A DNA stretch of 64,000 nucleotides, from positions 124,001-188,000 of the forward strand of contig NZ_KQ948988.1 of assembly GCF_001514265.1 (NCBI RefSeq). The letters run 5' to 3'. A program made the position numbers and the translations under genes. This document shows, piece after piece, positions 24,624-34,000 of this stretch. Source of the DNA: Streptomyces resistomycificus (GTDB taxonomy: Bacteria; Actinomycetota; Actinomycetes; Streptomycetales; Streptomycetaceae). Under the pieces are notes generated by a model. That model made no database searches, was not told the DNA's origin, and saw only the letters and a program-made list of their open reading frames with translations. The stretch's first letter is position 1. Every line of letters begins with the position of its first letter.

Positions 24624-26075
24624 ATGAGCGCAACGGGTACGGGCAGCGGGCACGTCGTCGTCATCGGAGCCGGAATCGCCGGGCTGGCAGCCGCCCACCG
24701 GCTGGTGGGGCGGGGCCTGCGCGTGACCGTGCTCGAGGCGTCCGGCCGGGTCGGCGGCAAGCTGCTGCCCGGTGAGATCGCGGGCGCGCGCGTGGACTTC
24801 GGCGCCGAGTCGATGCTCGCCCGCCGCCCCGAGGCCGTCGCCCTCGCCCGCGAGGTCGGCCTCACCGACCTCCTCCAGCCGCCCGCCACCGCGACCGCCT
24901 CCCTGTGGACCCGCGGCGCCCTGCGCCCGATGCCCAAGGGGCACGTGATGGGCGTCCCCGGCACCGCCGCCGCCCTCTCGGGTGTGCTGTCCGAGGAGGG
25001 CCTCGCCCGCATCGAGCGGGACGCCGACCTGCCCCGCACGGAGGTCGGCGACGACGTGGCGGTCGGGGAGTACGTGGCGGCGCGGCTGGGCCGAGAGGTC
25101 GTCGACCGCCTGGTGGAACCGCTGCTGGGCGGGGTCTACGCGGGCGACGCGTACCGGATCTCGATGCGCTCGGCGGTCCCGCAGCTCTTCCAGGCCGCGC
25201 GGACCCACGACTCGTTGACCGAGGCCGTCCGCGAGATCCAGGCCAAGGCCGCCGCGAACCAGCAGACCGGGCCCGTGTTCATGGGCATCGCGGGCGGGGT
25301 GGGAAGCCTGCCGCTCGCGGTGGCGGAGTCGGTGCGCGAGCGGGGCGGCGACATTCGTCTGCACAGCCCCGCACACGGCCTGCGCCGGGCCGGCGACGGC
25401 TGGGAGGTCCTCGTCGACGACCACATCGAGGAGGCCGACGCGGTGGTCCTCGCCGTCCCCGCCGGGGAGGCCGCCCGCCTGCTGTCCGCACACGCCCCCG
25501 ACGCCGCCACCGAACTGCGCGCCGTCGAGTACGCCTCCATGGCCCTGGTCACGCTCGCCTACCGCCGCGCCGACATCACCCTCCCCGAGGGCAGCGGTTT
25601 CCTCGTCCCGCCCGTCGACGGACACACCATCAAGGCATCGACCTTCTCCTCCCGGAAGTGGGGCTGGATCGCCGACGAGAACCCGGACCTGCTCGTCCTG
25701 CGCACCTCCGTCGGGCGCCATGGCGAGACGGAGATCCTCCAGCGCGAGGACACCGACCTGGTGGACGTCTCCCGGCACGACCTGCGCGAGGCGACCGGCC
25801 TGGACGCCACCCCGGTCGAGACCCGCGTCACCCGCTGGGACAACGGCCTGCCGCAGTACCCCGTCGGCCACCACGCGCGCGTGGCCCGCGTCCGCGAGCA
25901 CGTCGGCGCACTCCCGGGCCTCGCGGTGTGCGGCGCGGTGTACGACGGGGTCGGCATCCCGGCGTGCATCGCGAGCGCGTACGCCGCCGTCGACCAGATC
26001 CAGGGTGACCTGCGAGCTGTGCAGGAGCTCACCGCCGACCCGGTGCGGAGTCTGCACCAAGGAGCGGGAGAATGA
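24624..26075 (+). CDS. hemY: Coproporphyrinogen III oxidase (HemY/CgoX; formerly protoporphyrinogen oxidase)
   Basis: 483-residue FAD enzyme oxidising coproporphyrinogen III to coproporphyrin III in the Gram-positive heme pathway. The FAD motif [17 protein letters not shown] is at about 11-27, followed by GRVGGKL; the C-terminal FAD segment is [20 protein letters not shown]. The central substrate-binding domain includes [27 protein letters not shown] precedes the ATG. HemQ begins 4 bases after this stop, consistent with one operon, and supports a heme role over other amine-oxidase-like activities. Confidence 0.93.
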   Translation: MSATGTGSGHVVVIGAGIAGLAAAHRLVGRGLRVTVLEASGRVGGKLLPGEIAGARVDFGAESMLARRPEAVALAREVGLTDLLQPPATATASLWTRGALRPMPKGHVMGVPGTAAALSGVLSEEGLARIERDADLPRTEVGDDVAVGEYVAARLGREVVDRLVEPLLGGVYAGDAYRISMRSAVPQLFQAARTHDSLTEAVREIQAKAAANQQTGPVFMGIAGGVGSLPLAVAESVRERGGDIRLHSPAHGLRRAGDGWEVLVDDHIEEADAVVLAVPAGEAARLLSAHAPDAATELRAVEYASMALVTLAYRRADITLPEGSGFLVPPVDGHTIKASTFSSRKWGWIADENPDLLVLRTSVGRHGETEILQREDTDLVDVSRHDLREATGLDATPVETRVTRWDNGLPQYPVGHHARVARVREHVGALPGLAVCGAVYDGVGIPACIASAYAAVDQIQGDLRAVQELTADPVRSLHQGAGE

Positions 26076-26079
26076 GGAC

Positions 26080-26811
26080 ATGAGTGACGACGCCCCCACC
26101 ACCGAGTCCGGCAGGATCCCGAACAAGGGCAAGCTGGCCAAGGACCTGAACGAGGTCATCCGCTACACCCTCTGGTCCGTCTTCAGGCTGAAGGACGCGC
26201 TCCCCGAGGACCGCGCGGGCTACGCCGACGAGGTCCAGGAGCTGTTCGACCAGCTCGCCGCCAAGGACGTGACGATCCGCGGCACCTACGACGTCTCGGG
26301 CCTGCGCGCCGACGCCGACCTCATGATCTGGTGGCACGCGGAGACGAGCGACCAGCTCCAGGAGGCGTACAACCTCTTCCGCCGCACCCGGCTGGGCCGC
26401 GCCCTGACGCCGGTGTGGTCGAACATGGCGCTGCACCGACCGGCCGAGTTCAACCGCGCGCACATCCCGGCGTTCCTCGCCGACGAGACGCCGCGCGACT
26501 ACGTCAGCGTCTACCCCTTCGTGCGCTCCTACGACTGGTACCTGCTGCCCGACGAGGACCGCCGCCGCATGCTCGCCGACCACGGCAAGATGGCCCGCGG
26601 CTACCCGGACGTGCGCGCCAACACGGTCGCCTCGTTCTCCCTCGGCGACTACGAGTGGATCCTCGCCTTCGAGGCCGACGAGCTGTACCGCATCGTCGAC
26701 CTCATGCGCCACCTGCGGGCCTCCGAGGCCCGGATGCACGTCCGCGAGGAGGTCCCGTTCTACACGGGGCGCCGCAAGGACATCGCCGAACTGGTCGCCG
26801 GCCTCGCCTGA
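26080..26811 (+). CDS. hemQ: Coproheme decarboxylase (chlorite dismutase family)
   Basis: 243-residue enzyme that decarboxylates coproheme III to heme b with peroxide. Conserved features are the N-terminal [32 protein letters not shown], and [17 protein letters not shown], which contains the catalytic Tyr of actinobacterial Hem[20 protein letters not shown] holds the proximal heme-ligand His. It lacks the distal Arg context of true chlorite dismutases. ATG at 26080, 4 bases after hemY. A strong hairpin terminator follows. Confidence 0.95.
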   Translation: MSDDAPTTESGRIPNKGKLAKDLNEVIRYTLWSVFRLKDALPEDRAGYADEVQELFDQLAAKDVTIRGTYDVSGLRADADLMIWWHAETSDQLQEAYNLFRRTRLGRALTPVWSNMALHRPAEFNRAHIPAFLADETPRDYVSVYPFVRSYDWYLLPDEDRRRMLADHGKMARGYPDVRANTVASFSLGDYEWILAFEADELYRIVDLMRHLRASEARMHVREEVPFYTGRRKDIAELVAGLA

Positions 26812-26820
26812 CCGACGTGC

Positions 26821-26844
26821 GGCCCTCGGGTCACCCCGAGGGCC
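26821..26844. terminator. Hairpin terminator between hemQ and the peptidase gene
   Basis: Perfect 10-bp stem (GGCCCTCGGG with CCCGAGGGCC) around TCAC, followed by TTGTGCT. It sits between convergent stops at 26811 and 26851, so it may serve both genes. Confidence 0.85.
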
Positions 26845-26850
26845 TTGTGC

Positions 26851-28470
26851 TCAGCCTGCGGCCTTCGCGGCCGTCGCCTTCCGGTTGCCGGCCGTCGGCT
26901 TCGGCTCGGGCTCCGGCCGGGGTGCGCAGGCCGCGCGCCGCGCCGGGAGCCGGCCCTGAAGCAGATACGCGTCCACGTGGCCGTTGACGCAGGGGTTCGG
27001 CCCGCCCGCGATGCCGTGCGTACCGGAGTCCCGCTCGGTGACCAGGACCGAGCCCGACAGCCGGCGGTGCATCTCCAGGGCGCCGTCGTAGGGCGTGGCC
27101 GCGTCCCGCTCGGCGGCCAGGATCAGGGTCGGCGGCAGTTCACCGGGCCCGGTCCGCACGTCGAGGGGCTGCTGCCGGGGCGCCGGCCAGTAGGCGCACG
27201 GCAGGTTCATCCACACGTTGTCCCAGGTCTCGAAGGGCGCCACGCGTGCCAGCCGCGTGTTGTCCCGGTCCCACACCCGCCACTCGGTCGGCCAGGGCGC
27301 GTCGTTGCACTCGACGGCCGTGTAGACCGCGGCCGAGTTCTCCGCCTCGACCGCCGCCTCCGGATGCGGTCCCGCCTGCTGGATCAGCGGCTTCGGGTCG
27401 CCCTTCAGATACGCCGACAGGGCCTGCGCCCGGTGCGGCCAGTAGTCGTCGTAGTACCCCGCCGACAGGAACGCGCCCTGCAACTGGCCGGGCCCGACCT
27501 TCCCGCCGGCCGGCTTCTCGGCCAGCCGCGCACTGGCCTTCTCGTAACTGCGCAGCACCTCCTCGGCGGTGTCGCCGAGCCCGTACACGTCGTCGTGCCG
27601 GGCGATCCACTCCCGCAGGTCCGCCCAGCGGCCCTCGAACGCGGCCGACTGCGCGAGGTTGTTGCGGTACCAGACCTGCTCGGGGTCCGGGTTCACCGCC
27701 GAGTCGAACACCATCCGCCGGACGTGCGAGGGGAACAGCGTCGCGTACAGCGCCCCGAAGTAGGTGCCGTACGACGCACCCATGAACGTCAGCTTCTCCT
27801 CGCCCAGCGCGGCCCGCACGACGTCGAGGTCGCGGGCGTTGTTGAGGGAGGTGTAGTGCCGCAGCGCGCTGCCGACCCGCTGCGCGCATCCGCTCGCGTA
27901 GGCCTTCGCCTGCGCGATGCGCTCCCTCTTGTACGACTCCGAGGGGTACGTCGGCGCCTGCGAGGGCGCCTTGGAGAAGGACCCCGGATCCTTGCAGGAC
28001 AGTGGCGCCGAGCGGCCCACCCCGCGCGGGGCGTAGCCGACGAGGTCGTACGCCGCCGCGAGGCGCTTCCACTCGGGGAGCGCGCCGACCAGCGGAAAGT
28101 AGAGGCCGGAGGCGCCCGGACCGCCCGGGTTGAAGACCAGGGCGCCCTGCCGGGGCACCCGGTGCTTGCTGTTGTGCGGGTCCTTGTGGGTGGCCCGGGC
28201 CCGGCTGACGGTCAGTTTGATGCGCCTGCCGTCGGGCCGGGCGTAGTCGAGCGGGACGGACACCGTGCCGCACTGGACGCCCTCGGGCAGGTCCTCCACC
28301 TTCGGGCAGGCACCGAAGGCGACGCCCGTGTCCCGGGCGCGCTCCGCGGCCACCGCGGCGCCGCGCAGTTCGGCCGCCCCGGGCACCGCCGGGGCGCTGT
28401 CGGCGGGCGCGGCGGCGAGCGTGGTCAGGAGCAAGGACCCGGCGGCCGAGTACAGGGCGGGGGCTCTCAT
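26851..28470 (-). CDS. Secreted alpha/beta-hydrolase peptidase (tripeptidyl aminopeptidase type)
   Basis: 539-residue exported serine hydrolase removing N-terminal tripeptides or similar. A signal peptide ends near APADSAPA (about 26). The oxyanion region NPGGPGASG, nucleophile GASYG (Ser about 225), catalytic Asp in AAERDAATPYDGA and His in DSGTHGIAGG fit the SlpD/Tap family, with the TAP-like C-terminal domain. Cys pairs (for example ACPK/QCG and ECND/PCAY) suggest extracellular disulfides. ATG at 28470 follows AGGGAA at good distance. The C terminus is a basic, Pro/Lys/Ala-rich tail. Confidence 0.88.
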   Translation of the reverse strand: MRAPALYSAAGSLLLTTLAAAPADSAPAVPGAAELRGAAVAAERARDTGVAFGACPKVEDLPEGVQCGTVSVPLDYARPDGRRIKLTVSRARATHKDPHNSKHRVPRQGALVFNPGGPGASGLYFPLVGALPEWKRLAAAYDLVGYAPRGVGRSAPLSCKDPGSFSKAPSQAPTYPSESYKRERIAQAKAYASGCAQRVGSALRHYTSLNNARDLDVVRAALGEEKLTFMGASYGTYFGALYATLFPSHVRRMVFDSAVNPDPEQVWYRNNLAQSAAFEGRWADLREWIARHDDVYGLGDTAEEVLRSYEKASARLAEKPAGGKVGPGQLQGAFLSAGYYDDYWPHRAQALSAYLKGDPKPLIQQAGPHPEAAVEAENSAAVYTAVECNDAPWPTEWRVWDRDNTRLARVAPFETWDNVWMNLPCAYWPAPRQQPLDVRTGPGELPPTLILAAERDAATPYDGALEMHRRLSGSVLVTERDSGTHGIAGGPNPCVNGHVDAYLLQGRLPARRAACAPRPEPEPKPTAGNRKATAAKAAG

Positions 28471-28572
28471 ACATTTCCCTTCAGTGCACGGCAGCAACAA
28501 AAGGGATGTTTCGTTCGCGCGTCGACGAAGGCAAGCACCGCCCGCCCGGTGTCGGCCCCAATGCCTCCGTGC

Positions 28573-28585
28573 GCCCCTAGGGGCC
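28573..28585. repeat. Short copy of the CCCCTAGGGG palindromic element
   Basis: GCGCCCCTAGGGG lies just past the stop of the TIGR04222 gene. It repeats the core of the element at 22051-22064 and may be a minimal terminator hairpin. Confidence 0.45.
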
Positions 28586-28586
28586 G

Positions 28587-29360
28587 CTACTGGCGCCAGT
28601 TCGGCTGCTCGCCGTGGGCGAAGGCCGCGCGCAGGTCCGGATCGCCGACGGCGCGGATGCCGTGGACGGCGACCGACGTGAGGTCCGTACGTCCGTCCCC
28701 GCCGGGGCGCGGCGCGAGGGCGGCCAGGACCCGCTGGCCGGCCGGGGAGGCCCAGCGCGAGTACGGGTGGACCTCGACCCGCGCGACGGCGAGGCAGCTG
28801 AGGGTGAGGGCGAGCGGCAGCCCGAACCAGAGGGCGACCAGGTGCCGGGGCATGTCCGACTGAGCCGGCATCAGCAGTGCGACGGTGCCGAGGGCGACGA
28901 CGGCCACCGCGGCGAGCCGCACCTGGCGTACTCCGCCCGCGACCCCGGCGCGGGCGCCGTCCGGTACGGCGAGGCCCGCGCTGACCAGCCGGTCGGCGAT
29001 GCCGCGCACCGCGTCCGTGGCCGCGGCGGTGGCCCGTACCGGCGCGATCCGCGACTGCCCCTCCGGTCCTATGGCCCCTATCACCGACCGTTCCACGTCG
29101 TCCCGTCCGCGCGGGTCCACGACGGTCGCCCAGCCGGTGTGGGCGAGCAGCAGCCGCCGCTGGCGGGCCATGGAGACCAGGGTGAGATCGGCGACCCGCC
29201 GCGGGCCGCCGGACAGGAACGCGGCCTCGTACAGCGTCAGATCGTGGGTGCGGCCCGCGTCCGCGTCGACGGCCGCCGCGTGTACGGCGGCCAGGCACAG
29301 ACGCGTACACGCCGTGCCGGCGGCGGCCCATGCCAGCAGCAGGAGAAGCACCCAGAACAT
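28587..29360 (-). CDS. TIGR04222 domain membrane protein
   Basis: 257-residue protein with an N-terminal membrane helix (MFWVLLLLLAWAAAGTA), a conserved soluble segment (about 42-105: LYEAAFLSGGPRRVADLTL, then GWATVVDPRGRDDVE), and two hydrophobic helices (about 148-185) before a short tail. This matches the pattern I know as TIGR04222, a family of unknown function. Homologues often carry a low-complexity C-terminal tail; this one ends in HGEQPNWRQ with no such tail. Start ATG at 29360 without a Shine-Dalgarno, possibly leaderless. It lies two genes from the DUF692 enzyme on the same strand. Confidence 0.75.
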   Translation of the reverse strand: MFWVLLLLLAWAAAGTACTRLCLAAVHAAAVDADAGRTHDLTLYEAAFLSGGPRRVADLTLVSMARQRRLLLAHTGWATVVDPRGRDDVERSVIGAIGPEGQSRIAPVRATAAATDAVRGIADRLVSAGLAVPDGARAGVAGGVRQVRLAAVAVVALGTVALLMPAQSDMPRHLVALWFGLPLALTLSCLAVARVEVHPYSRWASPAGQRVLAALAPRPGGDGRTDLTSVAVHGIRAVGDPDLRAAFAHGEQPNWRQ

Positions 29361-29455
29361 GGGGATTTTCTATGCGAACGGTGCGGGCGGCGCCATGCCT
29401 TGTTCACGATCCGGACAGAGCGTTGCCGGTATGTGATGTTCCGGCGGATCCCGGG

Positions 29456-30244
29456 TCAGGACGCCTCGGGCGCCGCCGGGGGCGGGTTGGAGACGGCCGG
29501 TGGGAGTGTGTAGGTCGGGGACGCGGAGGGCATGGCGGGGATCACCCTGCTCGGGTCGGCGACCAGGCCCGGCTGGGCGGGGGAGTTGGTGATCGGGGGA
29601 GTGCTGTCGGCGGCCATGTCCTGGGCCAGCGCGTCGAAGTCGACGTAGCCGGTGGCCTCCAGAACCCTGATGTGGTCCAGCACGGTGGTGTTCGCGTCGT
29701 CCGCGAGGCTCCGGACCAGCGAGTTGCGGGTACTGGCGCGCACCTGGGCGACGACCGAGAACACCTTGCCGTGCGCCAGCCGCAGGATGTTGGCGAAGTC
29801 CCGGTCGTAGGTCACACCCTGCGCCGCGGTCAGGGTCGCGAGCCACTGCCGCTGCTGCTCGGTGGCCTCGTTGGGCAGTTCCAGGCCCAGTTTCGCGGCC
29901 ACGTCGCGCACCCGCTCGTCCAGGAACAGGTGCCCCTCGATGAGGTGCTCGCCCGCCGTTCGTACGGCCTGGGTGGTCCCCTTCTGCTGCGCCTCCTGGC
30001 CCGCGGGCAGCTCCCACAGGCCGGCCAGCCGGACCTTCGTGACGAACTCGCGGTCCAGAGCGGACAGCGGTCCGTACCTCGTCGACACGGTCTGGGCGTT
30101 CAGCACGTCCACGCCGGTCCCGGACCGGTCGGCGTACGACCAGAGCGGGAAGACCAGCGCCACGAGGGTCGCGGTCAGGCAGCCGATGATCAGCCCGGTG
30201 CCGGTGAAGATGCCTCTCCCCTTGACGGGGGGTCGCGGTCGCAT
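29456..30244 (-). CDS. DUF4142 family exported protein
   Basis: 262-residue envelope protein. A basic N terminus and one hydrophobic helix (about 14-35) form an uncleaved anchor or signal. The DUF4142 four-helix domain (about 60-215) begins LSALDREFVTKVRLAGLWELP and has the expected long helices; the end is Pro/Ser/Ala-rich. Members are often annotated as outer membrane or ferritin-like proteins, but I see no clear di-iron site. GGAGG lies 4 bases before the ATG. Function unknown. Confidence 0.83.
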   Translation of the reverse strand: MRPRPPVKGRGIFTGTGLIIGCLTATLVALVFPLWSYADRSGTGVDVLNAQTVSTRYGPLSALDREFVTKVRLAGLWELPAGQEAQQKGTTQAVRTAGEHLIEGHLFLDERVRDVAAKLGLELPNEATEQQRQWLATLTAAQGVTYDRDFANILRLAHGKVFSVVAQVRASTRNSLVRSLADDANTTVLDHIRVLEATGYVDFDALAQDMAADSTPPITNSPAQPGLVADPSRVIPAMPSASPTYTLPPAVSNPPPAAPEAS

Positions 30245-30568
30245 GGTGCCTCCTGGTGCGGCACCGCACGCTAGTGCGTTTCGGGTGCGGGATTGGCATG
30301 TTACTGCGGGGTCTACGCCAACCGCCGTACGGGGGTGAATGGTTGCATCGTGGGAGACAAGGGGCGAATGGGGGAGGCGGAGTCAGGAGCACACCAGGGC
30401 AATGCGGGGCATTGTGTCGCCCCGATACAGGTCGTGGGCGTGCGGTGTTAACCCCGGCACACTCGGCGGTGGACGGGGCATGACCCACGGCCGATGGCAG
30501 GGGCGCCGAGGGCGTGGGCGGTGTCCTCGGTCCGCCGTCGAAAAACGTCGTCGCCATCCCGGCGCCGG
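30245..30568. other. Intergenic region without a convincing gene
   Basis: 324 bases between the DUF692 and DUF4142 genes. Short open frames exist on both strands, but none has a ribosome site with Streptomyces-like codon use. It presumably holds the DUF4142 promoter; no clear terminator hairpin is seen. Confidence 0.5.
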
Positions 30569-31912
30569 TCAGCGCCGCAGCAGCACCCGCCGGGTCGCGC
30601 GCGCCAGTCGTACCGTCGGCCGTCGCGAGCGCGGCGCCGGTCCCGACCGGTCCAGCCACCACTCCCGCAGCGCCCGCCGCGTCGCCGCGTCCTCCGTGCG
30701 CCCGGCCAGCAGCAGGTGCTCGGCGAAGTCCAGGGCGTCCTTGCGGTAGCCGGCGGTCATCGGGTGGCCGGGGGCGTAGGCGAGGAAGGCGGGGCGGTAG
30801 GCGGCGCCGAGGATCTCCGGCAGCTCGGGTGCGATCTTGGCCACGACGTCCGCCCGCTTCCCGGCGAGCGCCCGTGCCTGCACACCCAGCCGCACCCGGT
30901 CGAACCCCTCCGGTACGGGCGTCCCCGCGACCAGCGCGGACAGCAGGGCCGTCTGCGCGAGGGCGAGCCGCTGACGGGCGGGGGCGTCGGAGGCGGGAGT
31001 CCCGGCGGTGTCGGCGGCCACGCCGACTTCGGCGGACTCGGCGTCCACGTCGGCCGATTCGGCCTTCGGGACCTGCGCGGGTCGCGCGCCGCCCTTCTCC
31101 AGCGCCTCCCGGATCGCCCCCAACTCCCCTTCCAGCTCCGCCGCCTCGGGGAAGTTCTCGTCCCGCTCCAGCAGGACCCCGGGTGGGGCGACGCGGGACG
31201 CGAGGTCGGTGAGGATGTCGAGGACCGGGCGGGGGACCGGGTGGGCGTGGCTGTCGTGCCAGACACCGTCGCGTTCGAAGCCGCCGGCGACATGGACGTA
31301 CGCGATGGCCTCCAAGGGCAGTTCGGCGAGCGCCTCGGCCGGGTCCTCGCCGCGGTTGACGTGGTTGGTGTGCAGGTTCGCCACGTCGATCAGCAGGCGT
31401 ACGCCGGTCCGGTCGGCCAGGTCGTACAGGAACTGTCCCTCGGACATCTCCTCGCCGGGCCACGCGAGGAGCGCGGCGATGTTCTCGACGGCGAGCGGCA
31501 CGGGCAGGGCGTCCTGGGCGATGCGGATGTTCTCGCACAGCACGTCGAGGGCGTCCCGGGTGCGGGGCACGGGCAGCAGGTGGCCGGCCTCAAGACGCGG
31601 GGAGACGGTCAGCGGTCCGCCCGCCCGGACGAACGCGATGTGTTCGGTGACCAGCGGCGAGCCCAGGGCCTGGGCCCGCTCGGCGAGGGCGGTGAGACGT
31701 CCCTCGTCGGGCCGGTCCGCGCCGCCCAGCCCGAGCGCGACGCCGTGCGGCACCATGGTGACCCCGCGCTCGCGCAGCCGCAGCAGCGAGTCGGGGAGGT
31801 GTCCGGGGCAGATGTTCTCGGCCACGACCTCGACCCAGTCGATGCCGGGCATGCGCTCCACGGCGTCCGCGATCTCGGGCCGCCAACCGATGCCCGTTCC
31901 CAGTCGCTTCAT
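30569..31912 (-). CDS. DUF692 (MNIO) family protein with C-terminal extension
   Basis: 447-residue protein. Residues 1 to about 275 form a DUF692 TIM barrel, the fold of MbnB, TglH and other multinuclear non-heme iron oxygenases that modify Cys in peptides. Candidate metal ligands are present: [49 protein letters not shown] and LLERDEN. After a variable acidic linker (about 285-315), residues about 318-415 form a helical domain ([15 protein letters not shown] to [11 protein letters not shown]) found on actinobacterial homologues, perhaps a built-in partner or recognition domain. The tail is Arg-rich. GAGGAGGGG precedes the ATG. No obvious precursor peptide adjoins it. Confidence 0.82.
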   Translation of the reverse strand: MKRLGTGIGWRPEIADAVERMPGIDWVEVVAENICPGHLPDSLLRLRERGVTMVPHGVALGLGGADRPDEGRLTALAERAQALGSPLVTEHIAFVRAGGPLTVSPRLEAGHLLPVPRTRDALDVLCENIRIAQDALPVPLAVENIAALLAWPGEEMSEGQFLYDLADRTGVRLLIDVANLHTNHVNRGEDPAEALAELPLEAIAYVHVAGGFERDGVWHDSHAHPVPRPVLDILTDLASRVAPPGVLLERDENFPEAAELEGELGAIREALEKGGARPAQVPKAESADVDAESAEVGVAADTAGTPASDAPARQRLALAQTALLSALVAGTPVPEGFDRVRLGVQARALAGKRADVVAKIAPELPEILGAAYRPAFLAYAPGHPMTAGYRKDALDFAEHLLLAGRTEDAATRRALREWWLDRSGPAPRSRRPTVRLARATRRVLLRR

Positions 31913-32092
31913 GGTCCCCTCCTCGGCTTCGCCCGGATCCGCTGTGCCGCCTGCCCGGCGTGACGGGGGTATGGCCCCGCCACACGGTCCCGAACCCCTC
32001 GGCCGGGTCCTTCAGAGCAACATTTGAGGTTCGGGCCCGGCCGGCAGGGCCGACATGCCGTGTTCGGTCAGTGTCAGGAGGTACGCGAAAGA

Positions 32093-32118
32093 CGCCCGCG
32101 ACGTTCAGACGGCGGGCG
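32093..32118. terminator. Possible hairpin downstream of the PTH2-like gene
   Basis: CGCCCGC (32093-32099) pairs with GCGGGCG (32112-32118) across 12 bases that can add a CGT/ACG stem. It lies about 30 bases past the stop at 32149 on the minus strand. Confidence 0.5.
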
Positions 32119-32148
32119 AGAGGTCTGCGGGCGGCGGAGTGCCGCCGG

Positions 32149-32862
32149 TCAGCGCAGTGCGGGGTGGTCCGCGACCACCGTGCACGATCCGGCCGCGATC
32201 TCGGTGAACCCCGCATCCCGCACCAACGGCAGCCCGCTCGTGGTCAGTTCGGCCCAGCGACCGGCCTGCGCGGTCCGCACGGACAGCGGGAAACCGGCGT
32301 CACGCCAGGCCACCCGCTCCTCCTCCGCAAGTTCCCACCACGCGAGTTGGGCGCCGTGCCCGGCCTGGGCCATCGCCTTGCCCGCCGACATGTCGAGGTC
32401 CGGGTTCATCCACAGCACGGGTGCCGTCCCGTCGGCCTCGGCCGGCGGCTCCGGGTCGTCGAGGTCCGTGCCGGAGACCTGGAGGCGGGCCAGGTCCTTC
32501 GGCCAGCCGTCCAGGGGGACCGGCGGGAAGACCCGAACCTCCGCCGACTTGCCGGTGACGGTGATGCCGGGCAACGCCTCGGCCCGCCGCCACTCGGCGC
32601 CCCGGGCCCGCCGGACGACCTTCCGGATCCTCGCGTCCTGCCACGCCCGCATCGTCTGCGCCCACTCGCCGTCCCCGAGGGAACGCTCGTCACCGAGCAT
32701 GACGAGCACGGCGCGGGCGGCCGTCTCCAGGGCGTCCGTACGGGGCGGCGGCGCGTCCCGTTCGATGCGGACGACGAGTGGCAGGACGAACTGGGGGGCA
32801 CTGTCGCGGGCGCCGGGCTCGGGCCGGAAGGGGCCGGCGGCGGGGGCGGGGTCGTGGGTCAC
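32149..32862 (-). CDS. Peptidyl-tRNA hydrolase type 2-like protein
   Basis: 237-residue cytosolic protein. The C-terminal half has the PTH2-like signature MSAGKAMAQAGHGAQLAWW (about 157-175), related to the KxAAQxxHA helix of archaeal and eukaryotic peptidyl-tRNA hydrolase 2. The N-terminal 120 residues are specific to actinobacterial members and include a basic LARLQVS/WRRAEALPG region. Hydrolase activity on peptidyl-tRNA is inferred only. GTG start at 32862; only 33 bases separate it from the divergent small protein, so the promoters must overlap or the mRNAs are nearly leaderless. Confidence 0.7.
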   Translation of the reverse strand: MTHDPAPAAGPFRPEPGARDSAPQFVLPLVVRIERDAPPPRTDALETAARAVLVMLGDERSLGDGEWAQTMRAWQDARIRKVVRRARGAEWRRAEALPGITVTGKSAEVRVFPPVPLDGWPKDLARLQVSGTDLDDPEPPAEADGTAPVLWMNPDLDMSAGKAMAQAGHGAQLAWWELAEEERVAWRDAGFPLSVRTAQAGRWAELTTSGLPLVRDAGFTEIAAGSCTVVADHPALR

Positions 32863-32895
32863 GCCGGCAAGCCTAAGCGGATTTACGCTGGTCCC

Positions 32896-33075
32896 ATGAG
32901 CGAGGACTACTGCCTGATCCGCGAGACGGCGAAGCCGCCGAAGGCGGACGCGCCTCCGTACGCGGAGTGCGTCCTGTGCCGGGAGCCCACCGAGTACCCG
33001 GAGTCCTACAAGGGCATCACCCTGTGCCCGGTGTGCGAGTGGCAGGAGGCGCAGCGGACGGCCTGCTCGGGCTGA
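32896..33075 (+). CDS. Small four-cysteine zinc-ribbon-like protein (59 aa)
   Basis: Cytosolic mini-protein with CVLC (25-28) and CPVC (44-47), a pair of CxxC knuckles likely to bind zinc, plus Cys6 and Cys57. The spacing between knuckles (15 residues) suits a rubredoxin-like or treble-clef ribbon. ATG at 32896 with no ribosome site, 33 bases from the divergent PTH2-like start, so it may be leaderless. Its last 59 bases overlap the 3' end of the convergent deacetylase gene. Function unknown. Confidence 0.7.
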   Translation: MSEDYCLIRETAKPPKADAPPYAECVLCREPTEYPESYKGITLCPVCEWQEAQRTACSG

Positions 33076-33931
33076 GTGCCGCGGCTGCGATCAGTTCGGA
33101 CACCTTCACGAACCGGTATCCCTGAGCGCGCAGCCCGGGCACGATCGCGCGCACGGCCCGCTCGGTCGCCGGCGCCGCGCTGCGGGTGCAGTGCAGGACG
33201 ACGACCGACCCCGGGCGCACCCCTTCGAGGACCTGCCGGGCCACCGCGTCGGCATCCGTCGCGAACGCGTCCCCGCCGACCACGTCCCACTGCACGGCGG
33301 TGACCCCGGCCGGCGTCAGGGCCTTCAGGGCCTGCCGGTCGTAGCACCCGCCGGGGAAGCGGAAGTAGGGCATCGCGTCCGGCACCCCGGCCGCCCGGAA
33401 CGCGTCGTACGCCCGCTCCACGTCCGCGCGCATACGGTCCCCGGAGACGCTCGGCAGCCCGTAGCAGCCGGCGGTGAAGGCGTAGTGGCTGTAGGAGTGG
33501 TTGGCCACCTCGAAGAGCGGGTCGTGACCGATGGAACGAGCCTGGGCCGGGTACTCCTCGGCCCACCGGCCCGTCATGAACACCGTGGCCGGCACGCGCA
33601 GCGCACGCAGCGTCGAGATCAGGCGCGGATTGTCGAACCGCTCGCCCGCCGCCGCCCGCGGCCCCTGGTCGGCGGTCATGTCGGCGTCGAAGGTGAGCGC
33701 GACGGTCTTGTCCGAGGCCCGGCGGGGGCCGTTCTCGAAGACGGGGGTCACCCCCGCGGGGCCGGGAGCGAGCGTGGGCGGCCGGGACGGGGCCGGGGCG
33801 GGCGCGGAAGGCGCCGGGCGCGCGGGCCGCGGCACCGCGGCGGTGCCGCAGGCCGCGAGGGAGACCAGGGAGGCCAGGGCGACGCCCAGGGCACAGGAAG
33901 CGGTGGCGCGTCGTGGACGAGTGATCACCAT
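33017..33931 (-). CDS. Polysaccharide deacetylase lipoprotein
   Basis: 304-residue NodB-family esterase anchored by lipid: the signal ends in LVSLAACG (lipidated Cys near 28), followed by a Pro/Ala linker to about 60. The catalytic domain has ALTFDADMT (base and metal Asp), NHSYSHYAF (metal His pair) and FRFPGGCYD. The late motif VVVLHCTRS carries Cys-Thr where many homologues have Asp-Gly or similar. ATG at 33931. The final codons overlap the opposite-strand small protein by 59 bp. It resembles cell-wall or PNAG deacetylases; the substrate is not evident. Confidence 0.87.
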   Translation of the reverse strand: MVITRPRRATASCALGVALASLVSLAACGTAAVPRPARPAPSAPAPAPSRPPTLAPGPAGVTPVFENGPRRASDKTVALTFDADMTADQGPRAAAGERFDNPRLISTLRALRVPATVFMTGRWAEEYPAQARSIGHDPLFEVANHSYSHYAFTAGCYGLPSVSGDRMRADVERAYDAFRAAGVPDAMPYFRFPGGCYDRQALKALTPAGVTAVQWDVVGGDAFATDADAVARQVLEGVRPGSVVVLHCTRSAAPATERAVRAIVPGLRAQGYRFVKVSELIAAAALSPSRPSAAPPATRTPGTG

Positions 33932-34000
33932 GCGAACGTATGATGATCGGCCGCTTGGGGGTGCAGGCGCGGCGGTGGTGTCACCCGCTCAGATCGCCAC

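Noticed and set aside
23478-26159. An open frame of 893 codons on the minus strand running opposite hemY
   Set aside because: Only its last third (from 24464) is a real gene, the DUF4349 lipoprotein. The upstream part is a high-GC shadow of hemY with Gly/Arg/Asp-rich nonsense composition.
30256-30560. Short open frames with several Cys in the gap after the DUF692 gene, considered as MNIO precursor peptides
   Set aside because: They lack ribosome sites, have Pro/Arg-rich shadow-like composition and run into neighbouring gene shadows. Not supported as precursor peptides.
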